A stretch of 58,208 nucleotides of DNA from Streptomyces ossamyceticus (GTDB taxonomy: Bacteria > Actinomycetota > Actinomycetes > Streptomycetales > Streptomycetaceae), in NCBI RefSeq assembly GCF_001418475.1, contig NZ_LIQX01000094.1:437-58644 (forward strand), given 5' to 3'. The notes under the pieces were generated by a model. The model was not told the DNA's origin and did no database searches. It worked only from the letters and a program-made list of their open reading frames with translations. Each line of letters begins with the position of its first letter. The first letter of the stretch is position 1. Shown piece by piece: positions 21,611 through 30,679 of the stretch. The position numbers were made by a program, and so were the translations under genes.

Positions 21611-22320
21611 GCTCGCCCACCTCCGCCCTTCACAGCAGCTGAATCGCTTGGCCCTGCATCATGTGGTCCTGCTGCGGGTGGGACGGATGTCCCCTGCGTC
21701 CGGTTCCTTCCGCGCCCTGACTTCTTGCCGCTGTCACCCCCGCCGTCGCCGCGGAGATGGGTCAGCAGCGGCAGAAGTCTGGCTCTGCCACGGGCACAGC
21801 GGCTTTTCACCGTCCCGGTCGGGACATCAAGGATCCGAGCGGCCTCCGCCACCGGATAGCCCTGCATGTCCACCAGGACGAGGGCTGCCCGCTGGTCCTG
21901 CGGCAGGGTGCCCAGGGCTTCCAGGAGCTCACGGTGCACGTCGTTGCGCTCGGCGGGAGCGGATGCCGACTCGTGCGGCTCCAGGAGCTGCTCCAGCCGC
22001 TCGGTGTCGTCGACCGGGGAGGTCTTGCGCGAGGCCGCCTTGCGGGCGCGGTCCAGGCAGGCGTTCACCGTGATGCGGTGCAGCCAGGTCGTGACGGCCG
22101 ACTGGCCCCGGAAGGTATGCGCGGCCCGATAGGCGGACACCAACGCGTCCTGGACGGCGTCAGCGGCCTCCTCGCGGTCTCCCAGGGTCCGCAGCGCCAC
22201 CGCCCACAGCCGGTCCCGGTGGCGCCGTACGAGCTCCGCGAAGGCATCGGGGTCGCCCCCGACATGCTGGGCCAGGAGGTCCTGATCGCTCGTCCCGCTA
22301 TGGTCAGCGACTGGCGCCAT
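21607..22320 (-). CDS. sigM: ECF RNA polymerase sigma factor SigM
   Basis: 237-residue extracytoplasmic-function sigma factor. Region 2 is FAELVRRHRDRLWAVALRTLGDREEAADAVQDALVSAYR in two blocks (about 28-66), with the DxxQ-type core-binding helix. Region 4 is LPQDQRAALVLVDMQGYPVAEAA followed by the HTH ILDVPTGTVKSRCARGRARL. The last 55 residues (GDSGKKSGRGRNRTQ...) are an unstructured tail not typical of the family. Coupled to rsmA by a four-base overlap; 24 bp downstream of the pseudokinase gene. Probably released under envelope or redox stress, by analogy only. Confidence 0.9.
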   Translation of the reverse strand: MAPVADHSGTSDQDLLAQHVGGDPDAFAELVRRHRDRLWAVALRTLGDREEAADAVQDALVSAYRAAHTFRGQSAVTTWLHRITVNACLDRARKAASRKTSPVDDTERLEQLLEPHESASAPAERNDVHRELLEALGTLPQDQRAALVLVDMQGYPVAEAARILDVPTGTVKSRCARGRARLLPLLTHLRGDGGGDSGKKSGRGRNRTQGTSVPPAAGPHDAGPSDSAAVKGGGGRA

Positions 22321-22344
22321 CGGACCCCCTTCCTCGAAGAACTC

Positions 22345-24069
22345 TCAGCCCATGAACTTCACGTCGGTGATCGCCTGCTTGTAGCCGGCGCCACTGAACT
22401 GGTCGGGCGCCGACTTGGGCACGGCGGTGAGCCAGACCAGAACGTACCGGGTCTTCACCGGCTTCTTGGCGGAGATCTTCAGGTTGGTCCCGCTGGTCGT
22501 GCTCGAGGCGATCTTCGTCATCGAACCGAGGGGGGCGGACGACGAGAGGGAGTCGGCCGCGTAGAGCGTGGCCGATGTGTGATCCCCGGCGTAGTACAGC
22601 CCTATCGACGCGGCCGACACCTCCTGGGCGGAGCCCAGGTCGTAGACGATGCCGACACCCTGCTTGTACGGCGCCAGAGTGGGGCCGTCGTTGAAGGAGT
22701 AGGTCCGCCAGTACGTGGACCCGCTCTTGTCGTAGGTCAGATCCACGTCGTCGGCGTGCTGCGGCTTCCCGTCCGGGTAGTACTCCACAGCGCCACTGAT
22801 GCCGAGCTTCCTGAGCGGCTTGGCCGTGCTGTCGCCCTTGTCGTTGTCCGTCGTCTGGCCCGTGTCCGTGTCGTTGGACCGGTCGGCGCGCTCCATCAGG
22901 GCGTCCGCCAGTTGCCAGCTGCCCAGGCCGAGCGCGGCGATCAGCAGAGCCGACACCGCCCACTTCAGGGCCTTGCCGGTACGGCTCTGCAGCGGCGGCG
23001 GAGGCGTCGGAATGGGCTGCGTGACGCCCGGATGGGGCGACGGACGGCCGTACGTGCCCTGCTGATACGTCGTGCGCTGATAGTCGGGCGGGGCGGTGAA
23101 CGCCGACTCCGGCGGGCGGATGCGAGGCATCTCACCGATCGCCTTCACCAACTCCTCCGGCGTCGTGCACGGAGACTCGTGCCGCGAGGCGGTGGCGCCA
23201 TCGTTGGCGAGCGCGCGCATGGAGAGCTCCGACAGACCACGGTGGACGCCTGCCCGCACCTGGTCGGGAGCGATCAGCCCGACGCCCTTGGGGAGCCCGG
23301 AGAGGCCGTGCGCGTCGTTCTCATACGGCCAGCGCTGGGTGAGCGACGCGTAGAGCAGTGCGCCGATCGCCTCCGTGTCCGTGCGCTGCGGGGTGTCGGA
23401 GCTGATGCCGCGCAGCGCCGCGTTCACCGCCAGGCCGCGGATCCGCCACTGCCCTGCGGCAGAGCGCAGGACGGCGCTCGGGTTGAGCCGGAGGTGGGAC
23501 AGGCCCTCGCGGTGCGCGGCGGCCATGGCGTGCGAGACCTGCGTGACCATCTGGTAAGCGTCATGCGGTTCCAGCGGGCCGGAAGCGAGAAGCGTCGTCA
23601 GTTCCGTGGCGTCGGGAAGCCACTCGTGCACCACGTACACGAGGTCGTTCTCCTCCACGGCATCCAGCACCTGGACGAAGCGGGGGTCGCCCAGCAGCGC
23701 CGAGGAACGCGCAGCCGCCAGCACGGCACGGGCGCGTGTGTGGTCGGCCGGCAGGACGTGAACTCCGACCGCACGCCGCAGTTTCTCGTCGACGGCACGC
23801 CAACTACTGAAACCGTCCAGACGGGTGACGCACTCTTCGAGGCGGTAGCGCCTGGCGAGCTTGTGACCGCTGTGCAGTTCGGGCGGTGTCGTCCTGGAAG
23901 GGCTCTCGGTGTCGCCGCTTCCCTGTGCCTCTTCGCTCGCCGAGCTGTCCGTGTCCCGCTCCCGGTTCTGGGCCTCCCCGTCGGCCGTGGACTGGTCCGC
24001 CTGCGCGGTCAGCGGCTCTTCGCCGCTGTTGTCTGCCACGTCGACGGCAGCCGTGCTCCGTTCCGCCAC
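22345..24069 (-). CDS. Membrane pseudokinase with extracellular discoidin-like domain (MviN-regulator type)
   Basis: 574-residue single-span protein. After an acidic disordered N-terminus (1-70), residues about 75-315 have a Ser/Thr-kinase-like fold but lack catalytic residues: the VAIK lysine region reads RRAVGVHVL, the HRD loop reads GLSHLRLNPSAVL and the DFG region reads RIRGLAV. A membrane helix follows at about 368-392 (WAVSALLIAALGLGSWQLADAL), then an extracytoplasmic beta-rich domain resembling F5/8-type sugar-binding modules (DKSGSTYWRTYSF... GIVYDLG... TRYVLVWLTAV). In M. tuberculosis the same parts are fused to MurJ (MviN); here the gene lies 118 bp after murJ. GTG 24069 has AGGAA upstream; GTG 24129 is an alternative. 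Confidence 0.85.
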   Translation of the reverse strand: MAERSTAAVDVADNSGEEPLTAQADQSTADGEAQNRERDTDSSASEEAQGSGDTESPSRTTPPELHSGHKLARRYRLEECVTRLDGFSSWRAVDEKLRRAVGVHVLPADHTRARAVLAAARSSALLGDPRFVQVLDAVEENDLVYVVHEWLPDATELTTLLASGPLEPHDAYQMVTQVSHAMAAAHREGLSHLRLNPSAVLRSAAGQWRIRGLAVNAALRGISSDTPQRTDTEAIGALLYASLTQRWPYENDAHGLSGLPKGVGLIAPDQVRAGVHRGLSELSMRALANDGATASRHESPCTTPEELVKAIGEMPRIRPPESAFTAPPDYQRTTYQQGTYGRPSPHPGVTQPIPTPPPPLQSRTGKALKWAVSALLIAALGLGSWQLADALMERADRSNDTDTGQTTDNDKGDSTAKPLRKLGISGAVEYYPDGKPQHADDVDLTYDKSGSTYWRTYSFNDGPTLAPYKQGVGIVYDLGSAQEVSAASIGLYYAGDHTSATLYAADSLSSSAPLGSMTKIASSTTSGTNLKISAKKPVKTRYVLVWLTAVPKSAPDQFSGAGYKQAITDVKFMG

Positions 24070-24187
24070 CGTCGTTCCTGCCTCCCCATCCGTTGCGCGC
24101 TCTGCGACGCCAAAGCCAATTGTGCCCACAGTCCGCCGCTATGAGCGACACGCGACGACGGACGATGGTTGTGCGCCTAACCCCGTC

Positions 24188-26407
24188 TCAGCGCCCCAGT
24201 CGTCCTCGGACCATACCGACCATCGAGTTGAGCTCTTCGATGCGCATGCGCCGCGCGGCGACGTAGAAGACACCGAGCAGAACGATTCCTCCCCCGACGA
24301 GGGCGAGTATCGAGCCGCCCACGCCCTGTCCCAGACTCCGGCTGATCCCGTAACAGGCCGCTCCGCTGACCAGCGCCGCCGGCAGCGACGCGATGGACAG
24401 CCGTGCGTATGTCCGCATCACCCTGGAGCCGTCCAGGTCACCGCCCAGCCGCTTCTTCAGCCGCCGCCAGGCGACGCCCACACCGATCATGTAGGCGAGG
24501 CCGTACGAGGCCGCCATCCCGACCACCGCCCAGCGGGCCGGGATCACGAAGAAGCAGATCGCGGAGGCCCCGGCGTTGACGGCGGCCACGATGACCGTGT
24601 TGTAGAACGGCGTCCGCGTGTCCTCGTACGCGTAGAAGGCGCGCAGGACGACGTATTGCACGGAGTACGGGATCAGGCCGAGGCCGAAGGCCATCAGCAT
24701 GAAGCCCATGTTGGTGGCCTCGACGGTGCCGGAAGAACCGAAGATCAGGGTGCACATGGGGATGCCCAGCGCGAGGAACCCGAAGGCGATCGGCACGATC
24801 GCGACCGCCGTCGTGCGCAGCCCCTGCGAGATGTCGTCGCGGACGGCTCCCGCGTCGTCCTCGGCCGCCGACCGCGAGATGCGCGGGAGGAGGGCGGCCA
24901 TGAGGGACACCGTGATGATGGCCTGCGGGAGACCCCAGATCAGCTGGGCGTTGGCGTAGGAGGCGAAACCGGTGCCCTTGACGTCGGAGCCGATGCCCGC
25001 GGACGTGGCCAGCTGGGTGACCACCAGGGCGCCCGCCTGGTTGGCGAGGACAAAGAGGATCGTCCACTTGGCGAGCATCGCGGCCTTGCCGAGGCCGTGG
25101 CCCTTCCAGTCGAAGCGGAGCCGGAGCCGGAACCCGGTCTCCCGCAGGTAGGGAATCATCGCGAGAGCCTGCACGACGAGGCCGAGCAGGATGCCCACAC
25201 CGAGCAGGCGCACGCCCTCCGGCGGGATGTTGTCGACGGTCATCCGGGAGTCGGCCGCGCTGCCGTAGACCCACAGGAACGCGCCGAGGGTGACGATGAT
25301 GACGATGTTGTTGAGGACCGGCGTCCACATCATCGCGCCGAACCGACCGCGGGCGTTGAGGATTTGCCCCATCACCACGTGGACGCCCATGAAGAAGATG
25401 GACGGCAGGAAGTACCGGGTGAAGGTCACGGCGGTCTCGTTGGCCGCGGGGTTGTCGGCGACTCCCACGGACAGCGCTCGCACCAGGAGCGGGGCCGCGA
25501 ACATCGCGAGCGCCGTGAGAAGGCCGAGGACCACCATGACGAGGGTCAGCAGACGGTTGGCGTAGGCCTCGCCGCCATCTTCGTCGTCCTTCATCGCGCG
25601 CACGAGCTGCGGCACGAAGACGGAGTTCAGGCCGCCGCCGACGGTCAGGATGTAGATCATGGTCGGCAGCTGGTAGGCCACCTGGAAGGAGTCGCCGAGC
25701 AGGGCGAGGCCCAGCGCTGAGACGATCATCGCCGAGCGGATGAAACCGGTGAGGCGCGAGACCATGGTGCCCGCCGCCATCACGGCGCTCGACTTCAGCA
25801 GACCCGAGGCCCGCCCACCCTTCTTCGGGGCCGGAGCGGCCGCGGGGGCCTGTGCGGGCTCCTCGTTCTGCGGACGGCCCGGGCCCGGGGCCGGAGCGGG
25901 AGTCGGGCTGGGCACGGAGGGCTGCCCCACGGGGCCGCTGCCGCTCTGCTGCTGGTCCCGGAAGAGATGGGCGAACGCGTCGGGTTCGTGGCGTTCCTCG
26001 CCGGCCTGCGTGACCAGGTCGTCCACTCCCACGAACTGGGTCGTACGGGCGTTGTCGCCGTACGGCAGATGCCGCGACGGACCGTCCGGCTCGGGCGCGG
26101 GAGTCTGGGCCCACACCTGCGGGTCGGGGGCGTACTGCGACGGCGCGGGCTGCCCGTAGAGCGGCTGCTGCGGCTGCTGGACGCCCGGAGGCGGCGGAGG
26201 GTGCGCGGCGCGGTCGTAGAGCGCCTCGGCCACCGGGTCCTGGGCGGACAGATCCCGCGCGCGGTATGGGTCCTGGTCGTAGGTGTCCTGGAGGTACATG
26301 TCCGCGGGAGGCTGCGGCGGCACCTGGGCCGAATCGGGCAGCGAGCTGTCGGGGTAGCCCGAGTCGGCCGCGCCCTGGCCGCGGTCACCGTCGTACGGCG
26401 CGTTCAT
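24188..26407 (-). CDS. murJ: Lipid II flippase MurJ (MviN family)
   Basis: MOP-superfamily flippase that moves lipid II across the membrane for peptidoglycan synthesis. 739 residues: about 200 disordered residues rich in Pro, Gln, Tyr and Asp, then a membrane domain starting SAVMAAGTMVSRLTGFIRSAMIV with about 14 helices. Conserved family segments include FVPQLVRAM, TRYFLPSIFFMGVHVVMGQIL and RAFYAYEDTRTPFYNT. The long N-terminal tail is cytoplasmic by topology. ATG 26407 has GAGGTGGGG upstream. It lies between the DUF6049 gene and the pseudokinase gene, matching the Mycobacterium order. Confidence 0.93.
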   Translation of the reverse strand: MNAPYDGDRGQGAADSGYPDSSLPDSAQVPPQPPADMYLQDTYDQDPYRARDLSAQDPVAEALYDRAAHPPPPPGVQQPQQPLYGQPAPSQYAPDPQVWAQTPAPEPDGPSRHLPYGDNARTTQFVGVDDLVTQAGEERHEPDAFAHLFRDQQQSGSGPVGQPSVPSPTPAPAPGPGRPQNEEPAQAPAAAPAPKKGGRASGLLKSSAVMAAGTMVSRLTGFIRSAMIVSALGLALLGDSFQVAYQLPTMIYILTVGGGLNSVFVPQLVRAMKDDEDGGEAYANRLLTLVMVVLGLLTALAMFAAPLLVRALSVGVADNPAANETAVTFTRYFLPSIFFMGVHVVMGQILNARGRFGAMMWTPVLNNIVIIVTLGAFLWVYGSAADSRMTVDNIPPEGVRLLGVGILLGLVVQALAMIPYLRETGFRLRLRFDWKGHGLGKAAMLAKWTILFVLANQAGALVVTQLATSAGIGSDVKGTGFASYANAQLIWGLPQAIITVSLMAALLPRISRSAAEDDAGAVRDDISQGLRTTAVAIVPIAFGFLALGIPMCTLIFGSSGTVEATNMGFMLMAFGLGLIPYSVQYVVLRAFYAYEDTRTPFYNTVIVAAVNAGASAICFFVIPARWAVVGMAASYGLAYMIGVGVAWRRLKKRLGGDLDGSRVMRTYARLSIASLPAALVSGAACYGISRSLGQGVGGSILALVGGGIVLLGVFYVAARRMRIEELNSMVGMVRGRLGR

Positions 26408-26454
26408 GGTTACCCCACCTCATCGTCCCCGGGCCCACGGGCCACGACAATCGC

Positions 26455-28929
26455 TCAACGGTCCACTCTCTCACCCGTTCCGGACCGGTCGGTGCTTTCC
26501 GATGCGGTGTCCGTGGCCGGGTCACTCGGGTGCTCCGGCGCGTCTGCCACGGGCTCGGCCGAGGAATCCCCTTCGTCAGTGTGTACGACTCCGTCAGTGT
26601 GTACGACCGAGGCCCCCTCGGTGTTCGCTTCCTCGCCCGGAGAAGTGCTGTCCGCCGACTCGTCCTGCGAGGCGCCCCCCGCCGCCTGCCGGGCGGCGGC
26701 GCGCTTGCGCTGGGTGTACATCCGGAACCCGGCGAGGACGAGGAGCAGGACACCGCCGGCGATGACGAGCATCACCGTGGGAGTGATCTCGGTGACGCTC
26801 ACAGTGAAGACGACAGGGTCGCCGTATTTCTGGCCGTCCTTCGTGTAGAGCTGGGCGATGACGTCGGCCTTGCCGTTGGCCTTGGCATTGGTGGTGAATT
26901 TCACGGACTCCCTGTGTCCGCCCGAGATGTCGATTGACCGCTCGGCGTCGTCGTCGCCATCGATTTTCAGACGCTTCGGGAGCTGCGACGTGAGGCGCAG
27001 CGTCAGGTCGACGCCCTGCACGAGGTTGTTCTCGACCGTCACCGGGATCATGGCGCTACGGCCCGAGAGCTTGGTCTCCGACTTATCGATCAGCCGGACC
27101 TGGCTCGTGAGAGTGTCGAGGTACGACTGCACGCCGTCGCGATAGCCCTGAGCGTCCGCGGCGTGACCCCGCCACGACGTGGACATCTCCCGGTCCATGG
27201 TCCGGCCGAAGGGCGTGACCACGCGCGACTGGCGATTGAGGATCACCTTGAAGCGGTCGAGGTCGCTCTGGGTGCCGTGGATCTCCTCGAACGCCGACTT
27301 CGGCAGTGCCTGCTTGCGCAGCGACTTGGGGTACGCCGAGGCGGACGGGATCCTGGTGCTGGCGTTCGGGTCGGGCTTCGCCTCGGCGGCCGCGGACAGG
27401 TCCTGGAACTGCGACCAGGTACCGCCCTGGAGCATCGTCAGGGCCTGTGCCATCGTCTGGGCCTGGCTGGCCGAGGGCATGCGCTGCGGGGCGATCACGA
27501 TGCTGCGCTGCCGGTCGGTCTGCAGGTTCGTCATCAGGCTCTGGGCGAGGAACCTCTGCACCGCCAGCGTGGAGCTCTCGGCCTTCGTCATGTCGCCCTG
27601 GAACGCCGTGGACAGCTGGGCGTCCGCGACGACGGCCGTGGTGCCGCCACCGATGGGGCGGGCGGCGGTGGGCGTGTAGGACAGGCCGCGGTTCTCCTGA
27701 AGGCTGTCGCTGCGGGCGATCACCTTGTCGGCGCCCGCCGAGGTGGCGACCTTGATGATGGACGGGTCCACGGTGCCGTTCACGGGCCATGCGAACTCGG
27801 TATTCGGCTCCACGTGGAGGATGTTCTCGACGGTGTCCGCGGCGACGTCGGTGGCGTCCTTGAGGCGGCTGAGGGAGCCCGTGACGGCCTTGCCGTTCTG
27901 CGCCAGCGACGCCAGATCGGGGTCCGCGAAGGGGAGCGCGACCACTTCCTTGCCCTGGACCGCGGTCTCGAGGTCGGCCAGCCACGCGTTGGCGACCGCC
28001 TGGCTCCTGCCCGGGACGGTCGTGCTTCCGCTCCGGACGCTGTAGCTCTCGGTCATCGCGACGACGGACGCCAGCAGATCGGGGTCGATCACCCAGGTGA
28101 CGTCGAGATCCTTGCCCAGCGACAGCATCTGCTCCAGGCGACCGCCCGCGGAGATCTCCTTGGCCAGGTCGTCGTTGAGGAACGTGGGCGTCTGGCGCTC
28201 TCCGGGCCCGGTCTCGGCCGTGAGGTGGCTGGTGGAGATCAGCGGCCAGAGGTACGTGGTCTTCGTCCTCGTGTCCGCTTCGTCGGGGTGCCACGGGAGG
28301 AACGTGCGCTGGATGCCGAGGATCTGGTCGTACCGGGCCGCCGACGTCTGGCCCGAGAGGGAGACACCGAGCTGGTAGACGCCGTCCGCACCGAGGTCCA
28401 GCTCCTTGACGGGCACGGAGATGGTGAAGGGCTGGGCCACACCGGAAGTGAGCTTGGAGAACTTCTCCACGTACTTCCCGCCGACCTCCGTCCCGTCGGC
28501 GAACTGGTCGAAGCCGTCGCGCTTGGCCGCGCTGTCGATGGAGGAACGGGTCGTCAGGGGAGCTGAGCCCACCCGCAGGCCCACATGGGCGTCCGTGATC
28601 GTCTGCTTGCCCCTGTTGGTCACCGTGCCGGAGACGGTGACCGTGTCGCCGTCGGTGGGCGCGCTGGGGCTGAGCGAGTCGAGTGAGACAGCGACGGTGT
28701 TCGTCCCCGTGGCATCGGCCGACGCGGCCTTCGGCGCCGCCAGAGCCTCCGGAGCGGCGGTGAGCTGGAGCAGACCGGCCAGCAGCGGCGCCCCGGCGAT
28801 CAGCGCCCCTGTACGCAGCAGCCAGCGGCGGGCAGGTGAGGGACTGGTCCCCTGGAAGTCTGCCGCCTCGGCCACGCGCTCGCCCGTCCTCGTCGTCGTC
28901 AGTGGTCGTCGGAATGTGCGTCCACGCAT
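26455..28929 (-). CDS. DUF6049 family secreted/membrane protein
   Basis: 824 residues (start uncertain). A signal peptide is visible, RRWLLRTGALIAGAPLLAGLL followed by AAPEALAAPKA with an Ala-x-Ala cleavage site. A large extracytoplasmic part of about 650 residues follows with an N-terminal beta-sandwich (DGDTVTVSGTVTNRG), then a C-terminal membrane helix (TPTVMLVIAGGVLLLVLAGF), a basic stop RKRAAARQ and an acidic cytoplasmic tail. Function unknown; its conserved place before murJ (Rv3909 in M. tuberculosis) suggests an envelope role. ATG 28929 is used; GTG 28875 would give a shorter signal-peptide N-region and is equally possible. Confidence 0.85.
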   Translation of the reverse strand: MRGRTFRRPLTTTRTGERVAEAADFQGTSPSPARRWLLRTGALIAGAPLLAGLLQLTAAPEALAAPKAASADATGTNTVAVSLDSLSPSAPTDGDTVTVSGTVTNRGKQTITDAHVGLRVGSAPLTTRSSIDSAAKRDGFDQFADGTEVGGKYVEKFSKLTSGVAQPFTISVPVKELDLGADGVYQLGVSLSGQTSAARYDQILGIQRTFLPWHPDEADTRTKTTYLWPLISTSHLTAETGPGERQTPTFLNDDLAKEISAGGRLEQMLSLGKDLDVTWVIDPDLLASVVAMTESYSVRSGSTTVPGRSQAVANAWLADLETAVQGKEVVALPFADPDLASLAQNGKAVTGSLSRLKDATDVAADTVENILHVEPNTEFAWPVNGTVDPSIIKVATSAGADKVIARSDSLQENRGLSYTPTAARPIGGGTTAVVADAQLSTAFQGDMTKAESSTLAVQRFLAQSLMTNLQTDRQRSIVIAPQRMPSASQAQTMAQALTMLQGGTWSQFQDLSAAAEAKPDPNASTRIPSASAYPKSLRKQALPKSAFEEIHGTQSDLDRFKVILNRQSRVVTPFGRTMDREMSTSWRGHAADAQGYRDGVQSYLDTLTSQVRLIDKSETKLSGRSAMIPVTVENNLVQGVDLTLRLTSQLPKRLKIDGDDDAERSIDISGGHRESVKFTTNAKANGKADVIAQLYTKDGQKYGDPVVFTVSVTEITPTVMLVIAGGVLLLVLAGFRMYTQRKRAAARQAAGGASQDESADSTSPGEEANTEGASVVHTDGVVHTDEGDSSAEPVADAPEHPSDPATDTASESTDRSGTGERVDR

Positions 28930-29096
28930 GGTAACGATGCGCGCCGAGGTGAAGTGCCGCGGTCCGCGCCACAAGATCGGGCGGCGAGACCGGGCTGTCC
29001 CTGTATGTACACGTATCAAAGGCGCCGGGGATGGGGTCATCTACGCGAAACCGTTGTGCACGTTCAATGGAGGCGACCACCGCCACGGTGGCCACG

Positions 29097-29111
29097 TACC
29101 CTTTTCTGTTG
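29097..29111 (+). promoter_or_regulatory. Candidate -10 of a leaderless cca transcript
   Basis: TACCCT at 29097-29102 lies 8 bases before the GTG at 29111 and no ribosome-binding site precedes that GTG, so transcription probably starts at or next to the start codon. No clear -35 was found. Confidence 0.4.
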
Positions 29112-30550
29112 TGCCGAACGCCAACGAACAGTCCAGTGCCCTGAGCCAGGTGCAGCGCCGCGCGGTGAGTGAACTGCTACGTGTCGCCCCTGTCGCCGAT
29201 GATCTCGCCCGCCGCTTCCAGGAGGCGGGGTTCTCGCTGGCTCTGGTCGGCGGGTCGGTCAGGGACGCGCTGCTCGGCAGGCTCGGCAACGACCTGGACT
29301 TCACGACGGACGCCCGCCCCGAGGACGTGCTGAAGATCGTGCGTCCCTGGGCCGACGCCGTCTGGGAGGTCGGCATCGCCTTCGGCACGGTGGGGGCCCA
29401 GAAGGACGGCTACCAGATCGAGGTCACGACGTACCGGTCGGAGGCCTACGACCGGACCTCTCGCAAGCCGGAGGTGTCGTACGGCGACTCCATCGGGGAA
29501 GACCTCGTGCGACGTGACTTCACCGTCAACGCGATGGCGGTGGCGCTGCCGGAGAAGGAGTTCATCGACCCGCACGGTGGGCTCGAGGATCTCGCGGCGA
29601 GAGTGCTGCGCACCCCTGGTACGCCGGAGGAGTCCTTCTCCGACGACCCGCTGCGCATGATGCGGGCCGCTCGATTCGCCGCGCAGCTCGACTTCGAGGT
29701 CGCGCCTGAGGTCGTCTCGGCGATGACCGACATGGCCGGCCGGATCGAGATCGTGTCCGCCGAGCGGGTGCGGGACGAGCTGAACAAGCTGGTCCTCTCC
29801 ACACACCCGCGCACGGGTCTGACCCTGCTGGTGGACACTGGTCTCGCCCAGCACGTCCTGCCCGAGCTTCCCGCGCTGCGGTTGGAGCGTGACGAACACC
29901 ACCGGCACAAGGACGTCTACGACCACACGCTGATCGTCCTGGAACAGGCGATCGCGCTCGAGGAGAACGGGCCCGACCTCACCCTCCGTCTCGCCGCACT
30001 GCTGCACGACATCGGCAAGCCCCGTACCCGGCGCTTCGAGAAGGACGGCCGGGTCTCCTTCCACCACCACGAGGTGGTCGGGGCCAAGATGACCAAGAAG
30101 CGCATGACGGCCCTCAAGTACTCCAATGACCTCATCAAGGACGTCTCGCGTCTGGTCGAGCTCCACCTGCGCTTCCACGGATACGGCACCGGAGAGTGGA
30201 CGGACTCCGCCGTCCGCCGCTACGTCCGTGACGCTGGCCCGCTCCTCGATCGCCTCCACAAGCTGACCCGCTCCGACTGCACCACGCGGAACAAGCGCAA
30301 GGCGAGTGCGCTGTCCCGTGCGTACGACGGTCTGGAGGAGCGCATCGCGCAGCTTCAGGAGCAGGAGGAGCTGGACGCCATCCGTCCGGACCTCGACGGC
30401 AACCAGATCATGGAGATCCTGGGCGTGGGCCCGGGCCCGGTCATCGGGCAGGCCTACAAGTTCCTGCTGGAGCTGCGGCTGGAGAATGGACCGATGGAAC
30501 ATGACGAGGCGGTGGCGGCGCTCAAGGAGTGGTGGGCTCAGATGCCCTAG
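29111..30550 (+). CDS. cca: tRNA nucleotidyltransferase, CCA-adding (PcnA/Cca family)
   Basis: Class II nucleotidyltransferase adding or repairing the 3' CCA of tRNA; paralogues act as poly(A) polymerases, so the exact activity is inferred. 479 residues. Catalytic core: LVGGSVRDALLGR, NDLDFTTDARPED (the DxD pair), and VRRDFTVNAMA. Template region DDPLRMMRAARFAAQL, then an HD domain with HRHKDVYDHTL and LAALLHDIGKPRTR. The GTG at 29111 is the homologous start. Divergent from DUF6049 and convergent with the MFS gene; same position as pcnA in Mycobacterium. Confidence 0.93.
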   Translation: MPNANEQSSALSQVQRRAVSELLRVAPVADDLARRFQEAGFSLALVGGSVRDALLGRLGNDLDFTTDARPEDVLKIVRPWADAVWEVGIAFGTVGAQKDGYQIEVTTYRSEAYDRTSRKPEVSYGDSIGEDLVRRDFTVNAMAVALPEKEFIDPHGGLEDLAARVLRTPGTPEESFSDDPLRMMRAARFAAQLDFEVAPEVVSAMTDMAGRIEIVSAERVRDELNKLVLSTHPRTGLTLLVDTGLAQHVLPELPALRLERDEHHRHKDVYDHTLIVLEQAIALEENGPDLTLRLAALLHDIGKPRTRRFEKDGRVSFHHHEVVGAKMTKKRMTALKYSNDLIKDVSRLVELHLRFHGYGTGEWTDSAVRRYVRDAGPLLDRLHKLTRSDCTTRNKRKASALSRAYDGLEERIAQLQEQEELDAIRPDLDGNQIMEILGVGPGPVIGQAYKFLLELRLENGPMEHDEAVAALKEWWAQMP

Positions 30551-30571
30551 GCTCCGGGAGGTCGACCTCAG

Positions 30572-30609
30572 CTGCGGCGCGATGTTTCACGTGAAACATC
30601 GCGCCGCAG
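30572..30609. terminator. 38-bp perfect palindrome with parS at its centre
   Basis: A perfect inverted repeat 30572-30609 whose centre is a parS; the outer arms are CTGCGGCGCGAT and its complement. It lies between convergent cca and the MFS gene and would form a 16-18 bp RNA hairpin in either direction, so it may double as terminator and ParB site. The overlap is seen; the double role is inferred. Confidence 0.6.
30584..30597. other. parS site 6
   Basis: Perfect site forming the centre of the palindrome 30572-30609. Confidence 0.95.
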
Positions 30610-30658
30610 TGTTGTGCGGGGCGGGTCCGCTGGGGTGCCGCTCACTGACCGGAGTGAT

Positions 30659-30672
30659 GTTTCACGTGAAAC
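30659..30672. other. parS site 7
   Basis: Perfect site, 75 bp from site 6, flanked by GAT and ATC to make a 20-bp palindrome; it lies 8 bases beyond the MFS stop codon. Confidence 0.95.
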
Positions 30673-30679
30673 ATCGGGC

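Noticed and set aside
21757..24144. A 795-codon plus-strand frame opposite sigM and the pseudokinase gene
   Set aside because: Antisense shadow of conserved coding DNA; no ribosome-binding site and no domain.
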